This document shows positions 5,101 to 8,563 of a DNA stretch of 8,563 bases, one piece after another. This DNA is from Microcystis aeruginosa W13-11 (GTDB lineage Bacteria; Cyanobacteriota; Cyanobacteriia; Cyanobacteriales; Microcystaceae): positions 1 to 8,563 of the forward strand of contig JAADBR010000157.1 of NCBI GenBank assembly GCA_009995705.1, given 5' to 3'. The translations under genes and the position numbers were made by a program. The notes beneath the pieces are model-generated. The model had not been told where the DNA came from. It made no database searches and was given only the letters and a program-made list of their open reading frames with translations. Every line of letters starts with the position of its first letter. The stretch's first letter is position 1.

Positions 5101-8084
5101 TTGACTATTACCGCTTTACCCTGACAAATCCTAGTGGAGTTACCCTCAATCTTAGTGGCTTATCAGCAGATGCCGATTTAGAATTGTCTCAAGATAAAGA
5201 TGGAGACGGTGTAATCTCTTCTGATGAAGTGATTCAGCTTTCTGAAGCGACAGACAATCAAGATGAAAATATTAATATTACAGCATTACCCGCAGGAGAC
5301 TACTTTGTAAAAGTATCTCAATACGAAGGTGACACCACCTACAGTCTCGCACTCACACCAACAGCAGCCACTGGAGTAGATATACAAGTGAGTGTGACTC
5401 CAGTAACTAATTCTCTTACTTTAGGAGATCAAGTCAGCTACACCATTACCGTTAAAAATATCGGTGCTTCTAATGCAACAGGTGTCACACTCAGCGATAA
5501 CTTGCCCCTTGAAAATATCCTTGACGTGTCTGCTGTTGCCAGTAAAGGTACGAGAAGTATTTCCAGCACTGCAATTACTGCGAATATTGGCAGCCTTAAC
5601 GTCAATGAATCAGCAACAGTAGTTGTTTCAGGCAGATTGGTTGGTTCGGGTTCAACCAGTAGTTTGATTCAAGTCTCAAGCGCACAAGCAGACTTTAATC
5701 CAGACAATGACTCAGTAGTACAGCGTTTCAACGTTGCACCTGGTACCATTCAACCTGCTGATTTGGAACTTTCTCTAACTTCAGATAAAACGACAGCGAA
5801 TATTGATGACCTAGTTACTTTCAAAATAACTCTAACCAATAAAGGTCCAGGGGCTGCAACATCAATTCAGGTAAAAAATGTTTTGCCTCAAGGATTAACT
5901 TTTGTTTCATCAACTCCTCAGCAAGGTTCTTACAACTCAACATCTGGTATTTGGGAAGCAGGGAATATCGCCAAAGATAATCAAGCTTTCGTAGATATCG
6001 TTACCAAAGTTACTTCCGGAGGAAGTCTTTCTAATACTGCTGAAGTGATTGCAGTAGCTGAACCTGATCCTGATTCTACTCCCAATAACAATAATCCCAA
6101 TGAAGACGATCAAGCTTCAGTTATTGTCACTATTGGCACCGATGAAACTCCTGGTAATCTTGCTCCGACGGATTTAGCATTAAGTGCGACCACAGTAGAT
6201 GAAAATGTTGCTCCCAATACAGTGATTGGAACATTTTCTAGCACAGACCCCGATACTGGTAATAGCTTTACCTATAGCTTAGTTGCAGGAACAGGAGATA
6301 CAGATAACTCAGCATTCTCGATTGTGGGGAATCAATTACAGATTAATAATTCCCCTGATTTTGAAACTAAGAATAGTTACAGTATTCGAGTTAAAACAAC
6401 TGACCAGGGAGGACTAGGTTTTGAAAAAGTCCTGGTCATTACTGTTAATGACCTCAATGAAACTCCTAGTAATCAAGCTCCCACAAATTTAGCCTTAAGT
6501 GCGACCACAGTAAATGAAAATGTTGCTCCCAATACGGTGATAGGGACATTTTCTAGCACAGACCCCGATACTGGTAATAGCTTTACCTATAGCTTAGTTG
6601 CAGGAACAGGAGATACAGATAATACAGCATTCTCGATTGTGGGGAATCAATTACAGATTAATAATTCCCCTGATTTTGAAACTAAGAATAGTTACAGTAT
6701 TCGAGTTAAAACAACTGACCAAGGGGGACTCAGTTTTGAGAAAGTCCTAACAATTACTGTCAATGACCTCAATGAAACTCCTGGTAATCTTGCTCCCACA
6801 GCCCTAATTTTCCAAAATGCTGTCACCGAGTTAGCTGAAAATGTCGATGTCACTCCAGAATTTAAGGTCGCCGATCTCCTTATTGAAGATGATGGTTTAG
6901 GAACCAATAATCTCTCCCTCACGGGACGGGATAGGGAGCGCTTCTTAATTCAGAATTCGGCACTTTTCTATGTCGGTTTTGCTCCTAATTTTGAAGCTCA
7001 AAACAGTTACGAAGTCACTGTGAATGTGGATGATCCAACCGTTGGTGTCACCCCCGATCTCACCCAAACCTTCACTTTAAACATCACCGATGTCAATGAA
7101 GCTCCCACAGCCCTAATTCTGGCCAATAGCACCAATGCGATCGCTGAAAATACCGATACCAGTCAAGGTGTAAAAGTTGCCGATATTCAGATCAGCGATG
7201 ATGCCCTGGGAACAAATAGCCTTTCTTTGCTGGGTAATGATCAGAGCAGTTTCCAGATTCGTGGCCGGGAATTATTCTTCATCGGTAAGGCCGATTTTGA
7301 AGCCCAAGCTCTCTATAATCTGACGGTGGCGGTGACGGATACCACCCTCAAACCGGCTCCCAACGCCACGCCAGACGCAACGGTTAATTTCACCCTAGAA
7401 ATTACCAATCTACCCGACCAAGCCGTTAATCCCCAAAGCCTCCAATTTAATAATACGGGTGATGGACAAGGTTCTCTGGTTTTCAACTTTAGTGACTTGC
7501 CCGGTAGCATACAGGTCAAAGCGATTGAGGAAGGACTTCAACAGACGGGAGCTTTCTTCAATAACCTTGTCGGTCTCTATCCAGTGGCCGATGATAACGG
7601 AGCCGTTTTTGACAGCCTCGATTTAGATGGAGATGGCAACGCGACAGAGTTAATTCAACCCAGTCAAGCGGGTTATGCGCGTACCGCCTTAAGTCAAGCG
7701 GTGAATAACTTCATTTTGCGGGCCAGTGGGGAAGGGGCAAACCAAAGCACCACCGCCGCTGAATTTGGGGATGTGTTGTTGGAAGGGGGGCGACGCTACG
7801 CACCCTTTGTGATTGCCAATGGCGGCAATCTGGGAGGAAGTCTGCAAGGGAGTATTCAGGCATTTTTGACCAAGAATCCCGATAACGTGGCGGCTACCCT
7901 AGAAAACTATAGGAGTCATGAGGTGGCCTATTTCTCCTTTGGGGCGGCAAATCCCGATGGTGCGGAACATTTACGGTCAAGGGGGAATAATATCTTTGGC
8001 TTTGAGGATTTACCGGGTAACTTACCCAATATCAGCGATAACGACTTTAATGATGGGATTTTGGCGTTTAATTTTATTGCTTAA
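2190..8084 (+). CDS. Giant modular cell-surface/secreted protein: LAS murein-peptidase-like core with PPC, DUF11, cadherin-like and DUF4114-type modules
   Basis: This 1964-residue protein is probably extracellular. Approximate order: N-terminal helical module with EEIGH (104-108) and GDEGAIFAALVQG (from 121); a beta module with IPDQF (173-262); an Ig/cadherin-like module (270-365); a peptidoglycan-binding-like motif (383-425); a LAS peptidase core (about 440-640); PPC-like domains (674-807, 815-934, 941-1058); DUF11-like domains (1064-1182, 1190-1315); cadherin-like repeats (1323-1424, 1428-1529, 1533-1637, 1638-1742); and a DUF4114-type end with DLDGDGN (1811), FGFEDL (1936) and DNDFND (1950). 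There is no signal peptide, no cysteine and no RTX nonamer, so type I-like export through C-terminal signals is the likeliest route (inference). ATG 2190 was chosen over an in-frame TTG at 2178 four codons upstream; neither has a Shine-Dalgarno. The frame is intact throughout. The likely role is a calcium-stabilised wall-binding murein hydrolase or adhesin; the substrate is unproven. Confidence 0.9.
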   Translation: MATNPLLIPTLNQAITDVVNLLNEFADDSLFTEKVRLVFGVDVSSQVFKALIADLPEIEVVGDEVLQGALGAFSAQTGKIYLSEYLESFLNTASSESLVNVILEEIGHYVDAQVNAADSPGDEGAIFAALVQGIPLLESELQTLKQENDFATIFVDGQEIQIEQASLSRSGGLGGTNQTLQLDPLAPGQTEKNVTLTYFYEHFSIPDQFEVRYAGKPIFNTGGLVSGSKSGSVTFKQVQGQDFLNIVVTAPQSGTAWNFSVNTDNAQINFDGLVGDAIKLDFGNQRGNVTLKSLPNSSKGKLINEKGENATVGTVYTTLYYVPTVNGAISSYGQDKGHTGIGQVTFDVEDQDQKSLTVSVNVADGFSKTGEANPVKTGTGKLDIYTQQQRLAYLGFPGSGGSPLVVDGVTGGNTKWAKTLYDIAVNPATSGRGRVFDLLENPKNFKAYINSPNAPKWNLLTSVQGLTFSNTQRRYGMDLSGRFISNASSNLGSSLTSTGVSLNNGNGMPSKTHDAGRSIDIDEIPGSYFFKVRNGFVASPGGRIVVRDGNSYRAGNLNNPNDVANGLRASTLTSQTDATMVTAIAGLIEYSQTRQAVQSLIDAFTGASIIFYNDPRFLGTGVVQYSKPHYDHIHFGIPSPISSSSSPRLANQNGIDISSSEDSFQLPLASTFITVNSVLDSAIDLGKIDGTTTVTGNLSSSDTERYYKFTLGDPGSPDDYDEAYFITTRNLSLLLDNLSDDADLEIFQDFNGDGIRQDDDVLFSSTESGTSPDSISLTDIPEGNYFIRVFSKASGGGSIDYRLSVTVPPLPVPPDNAGNTTTNAQDLGTLNGSITRSDFIGTVDSDDYYRFNLTTVSDFNLEVNGLDQGDLIATLGQDTNNNGVINFDETLAISDAEGNDPEVIDINGLSAGTYYVWLSRSSGNTNYNLNLSATPSVIPPDKAGSTLTTAFNLGTLASSTQSDFVGNVDPIDYYRFTLTNPSGVTLNLSGLSADADLELSQDKDGDGVISSDEVIQLSEATDNQDENINITALPAGDYFVKVSQYEGDTTYSLALTPTAATGVDIQVSVTPVTNSLTLGDQVSYTITVKNIGASNATGVTLSDNLPLENILDVSAVASKGTRSISSTAITANIGSLNVNESATVVVSGRLVGSGSTSSLIQVSSAQADFNPDNDSVVQRFNVAPGTIQPADLELSLTSDKTTANIDDLVTFKITLTNKGPGAATSIQVKNVLPQGLTFVSSTPQQGSYNSTSGIWEAGNIAKDNQAFVDIVTKVTSGGSLSNTAEVIAVAEPDPDSTPNNNNPNEDDQASVIVTIGTDETPGNLAPTDLALSATTVDENVAPNTVIGTFSSTDPDTGNSFTYSLVAGTGDTDNSAFSIVGNQLQINNSPDFETKNSYSIRVKTTDQGGLGFEKVLVITVNDLNETPSNQAPTNLALSATTVNENVAPNTVIGTFSSTDPDTGNSFTYSLVAGTGDTDNTAFSIVGNQLQINNSPDFETKNSYSIRVKTTDQGGLSFEKVLTITVNDLNETPGNLAPTALIFQNAVTELAENVDVTPEFKVADLLIEDDGLGTNNLSLTGRDRERFLIQNSALFYVGFAPNFEAQNSYEVTVNVDDPTVGVTPDLTQTFTLNITDVNEAPTALILANSTNAIAENTDTSQGVKVADIQISDDALGTNSLSLLGNDQSSFQIRGRELFFIGKADFEAQALYNLTVAVTDTTLKPAPNATPDATVNFTLEITNLPDQAVNPQSLQFNNTGDGQGSLVFNFSDLPGSIQVKAIEEGLQQTGAFFNNLVGLYPVADDNGAVFDSLDLDGDGNATELIQPSQAGYARTALSQAVNNFILRASGEGANQSTTAAEFGDVLLEGGRRYAPFVIANGGNLGGSLQGSIQAFLTKNPDNVAATLENYRSHEVAYFSFGAANPDGAEHLRSRGNNIFGFEDLPGNLPNISDNDFNDGILAFNFIA
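3119..3164. repeat. 12-bp perfect inverted repeat inside the giant gene
   Basis: TACAGTAGGGAC (3119-3130) and GTCCCTACTGTA (3153-3164) are exact reverse complements separated by 22 nt. The loop begins with a perfect 10-bp palindrome, TGTATATACA (3131-3140). The structure lies within the Ig/cadherin-like module (encoding around TVGTVYTTLYYVPTVNG) and keeps the frame. It could fold in the mRNA. Confidence 0.6.
3336..4103 (+). other. Peptidoglycan-binding motif plus LAS-type (M15/M74) peptidase core within the giant protein
   Basis: Residues 383-425 read QQRLAYLGF, VDGVTGGNT, AKTLYD at the spacing of the PG_binding_1 family (LQxxLxxLGF, DGxxGxxT, AxxxF). After about 90 residues the peptidase signature appears: H513-x6-D520 within THDAGRSIDIDE, then H629-Y-D-H632-I-H634 followed by FGIP. 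LAS metallopeptidases (MepA, VanY, DacB type) bind zinc with H, D and the final H of HxH. The H-x2-H-x-H spacing here equals that of E. coli MepA (206/209/211), as does the H-to-D distance (113/120). All expected metal ligands are therefore present, so activity is plausible. MepA itself cleaves D-Ala-mDAP crosslinks; the bond cut here is not deducible. Confidence 0.75.
4209..5363 (+). other. Three PPC-like domains, each carrying an EF-hand-like calcium loop
   Basis: Three homologous beta domains follow the peptidase core. Each has the PPC pattern: a leading LGxL segment, then DxxDYYRF (RYYKF in the first), then DADLEL or an equivalent, then LPAGDYFVKV. Each has a 12-residue calcium-binding loop at the same place: DFNGDGIRQDDD (749-760), DTNNNGVINFDE (878-889) and DKDGDGVISSDE (1002-1013). 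The third is a canonical EF-hand loop; the first two are less regular. PPC domains often follow secreted peptidases, which fits the preceding LAS core. Confidence 0.75.
6156..6785 (+). repeat. Tandem 315-bp duplication encoding cadherin-like repeats 1 and 2
   Basis: Copies 6156-6470 and 6471-6785 are exactly 105 codons each and nearly identical in DNA, with exact runs of 77 nt (6231-6307 against 6546-6622) and 97 nt (6310-6406 against 6625-6721). Most differences are third-position changes, so the copies arose recently or are kept alike by gene conversion. The junction phrase encoding NDLNETP recurs at each boundary. Repeats 3 and 4 downstream share the fold (AENxD, DFEAQ) but have diverged. 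Confidence 0.9.
7137..7144. other. HIP1-like octamer GCGATCGC
   Basis: A single perfect GCGATCGC palindrome lies inside the fourth cadherin-like repeat. This octamer is strongly over-represented in many cyanobacterial genomes, so it weakly supports the host assignment. It has no known function here. Confidence 0.6.
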
Positions 8085-8112
8085 TCGTCTTTTGCTGGTC
8101 TGACAAACCTTT

Positions 8113-8180
8113 TCCTCTGGGAGTTGCAGATGGTTGTCTTTTTCTAACTGCGAATCGCCGTCATTTGTCGCCCCAGAGGA
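8113..8180. repeat. 9-bp inverted repeat just downstream of the giant gene
   Basis: TCCTCTGGG (8113-8121) and CCCAGAGGA (8172-8180) are exact reverse complements 50 nt apart, starting 29 nt after the stop codon. No T-run follows the right arm, so it is not a typical intrinsic terminator. It could mark the edge of an element or a 3'-UTR stem. Apart from this I see nothing convincing in 8085-8187. Confidence 0.35.
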
Positions 8181-8187
8181 CTCATTG

Positions 8188-8301
8188 CCGTTTCCGATTA
8201 ATGATAGCACGGCTGGCTTCCAACCCAGCAATGATTTATTAATAAATATCACCGGATTTGCTGGTACTTTACCGGCTTTGGAGAGTATCTTAACCCCTTG
8301 A
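8188..8301 (+). pseudogene. Remnant resembling the C-terminal tail of a cyanobacterial surface protein
   Basis: The plus-strand frame reads PFPINDSTAGFQPS, NDLLINITGF and AGTLPALESILTP, then TGA at 8299-8301. The pattern ND-TAGFQ...DLLIxITGFxGTLPAL resembles, from memory, the C-terminal tail of large cyanobacterial putative surface proteins (the type called bluetail). No start codon or upstream domain accompanies it: the frame opens only after a TGA at 8101-8103 and its upstream part is not protein-like. The last few codons and the stop come from the inverted-repeat segment that begins at 8293, so the natural end of the tail seems to have been replaced. It may be debris from a paralogous gene or from an older 3' end of the neighbouring gene. 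Confidence 0.4.
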
Positions 8302-8515
8302 AAATAATACGGTTATCTTCCATCTGAGGAATATTGAAGTTAATATCTAATACTTTTGATAAAGCTTGACCCCATAAATTAAAACGATTGTAAGTTGCTC
8401 TAATACTTTTAGTAGTTTTTTCTACCGAGTTCCTAAATTCATTGTCAGGGTGTAAATATTCAGGTCTAGGGGTTGACAAAGAGAGAAAAATCAGCAGTAG
8501 GGATAAGAGAGACAA
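8249..8515 (-). pseudogene. Possible gene fragment of unknown function (minus strand)
   Basis: An 88-codon frame starts at a TTG (8515-8513) with no ATG and no ribosome-binding site. The stretch from RPEYLHPDNEFRNS through KSIRATYNRFNLWGQALSK to DINFNIPQMEDNRIIFKG has a protein-like composition. I recognise no family. Most of it lies within the 8293-8530 inverted-repeat-bounded segment; the last residues (YSPKPVKYQQIR) read across the plus-strand tail remnant and are probably spurious. It may be a fragment of a larger gene or of a degraded mobile element. Confidence 0.25.
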
Positions 8516-8530
8516 CCGTATTCAAGGGGT
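8293..8530. mobile_element. Possible 238-bp inverted-repeat-bounded element or remnant
   Basis: The left end ACCCCTTGAA-AATAA-TACGGTT (8293-8314) and the reverse complement of the right end AACCGTATTCAAGGGGT (8514-8530) match over 17 positions, with a 5-nt insertion in the left copy. The segment starts exactly where the plus-strand tail remnant loses its family-like sequence, as an insertion would. No target duplication is visible at the flanks and no transposase motif is recognised, so a mobile origin is tentative. Confidence 0.35.
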
Positions 8531-8563
8531 GATGGACACAGGCCAAAGCCTGGCGGAAGAAAG

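Noticed and set aside
6692..7519. Two minus-strand frames (6692-6922, 7313-7519)
   Set aside because: Antisense shadows of the cadherin-like repeats and the start of the C-terminal module.
2190..8084. RTX (GGxGxDxxx) calcium repeats
   Set aside because: No tandem nonapeptides are present. The Asp/Gly-rich stretches are single 12-residue EF-hand-like loops.
7918..8252. Plus frame 7918-8103 and minus frame 8022-8252 near the gene end
   Set aside because: Both overlap the conserved DUF4114-type end in other frames and show no protein-like features.
8532..8563. ATG with a GGGGT purine run just upstream at the right edge (MDTGQSLAEE)
   Set aside because: Only ten codons are visible and the spacing to the purine run is too short, so it is too little to call a gene.
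1..8563. tRNA, rRNA or CRISPR arrays
   Set aside because: No cloverleaf, rRNA core sequence or regularly spaced short repeats were seen. The only long tandem repeat is the coding 315-bp duplication.

Overview
The window looks cyanobacterial. The evidence is a vMAP-type helix-turn-helix/NB-ARC ATPase, a giant modular surface protein ending in a DUF4114-type module, a GCGATCGC octamer (HIP1-like), and several short inverted-repeat elements. A Microcystis-like or related unicellular or colonial genome is plausible, but I cannot fix the genus from sequence alone.

Layout. (1) Positions 1-294, minus strand: the 5' end of a gene that runs off the left edge and encodes a protein with a clear Sec-type signal peptide. 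(2) Positions 295-520: a spacer with a GC-rich hairpin (322-360) and a 101-bp MITE-like element (420-520) bounded by 13-bp perfect inverted repeats. (3) Positions 464-1861, minus strand: a 465-residue STAND ATPase whose last 18 codons and stop lie inside that element. (4) Positions 1862-2189: a 328-bp divergent intergenic region with an extended -10 promoter for the ATPase gene and a helically phased direct repeat where its -35 box should be. (5) Positions 2190-8084, plus strand: a 1964-residue, cysteine-free protein. (6) Positions 8085-8563: a decayed tail with no convincing intact gene. It holds a short remnant resembling the C-terminus of cyanobacterial surface proteins and a roughly 238-bp inverted-repeat-bounded segment with a minus-strand ORF fragment.

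The large protein is the centrepiece. In order it carries an N-terminal alpha-helical module with an EEIGH motif, two beta-type modules, a peptidoglycan-binding-like motif, a LAS-type (M15/M74, MepA-like) peptidase core with H-x6-D and HxxHxH ligands, three PPC-like domains each holding an EF-hand-like calcium loop, two DUF11-like domains, four cadherin-like repeats and the DUF4114-type C-terminus. It has no Sec signal peptide and no RTX nonapeptides. My reading, which is inference, is a secreted, calcium-stabilised wall-binding murein hydrolase with adhesin-like stalks. The divergently transcribed STAND ATPase belongs to a class tied to biological-conflict signalling, so a functional link between the two is a reasonable but unproven hypothesis.
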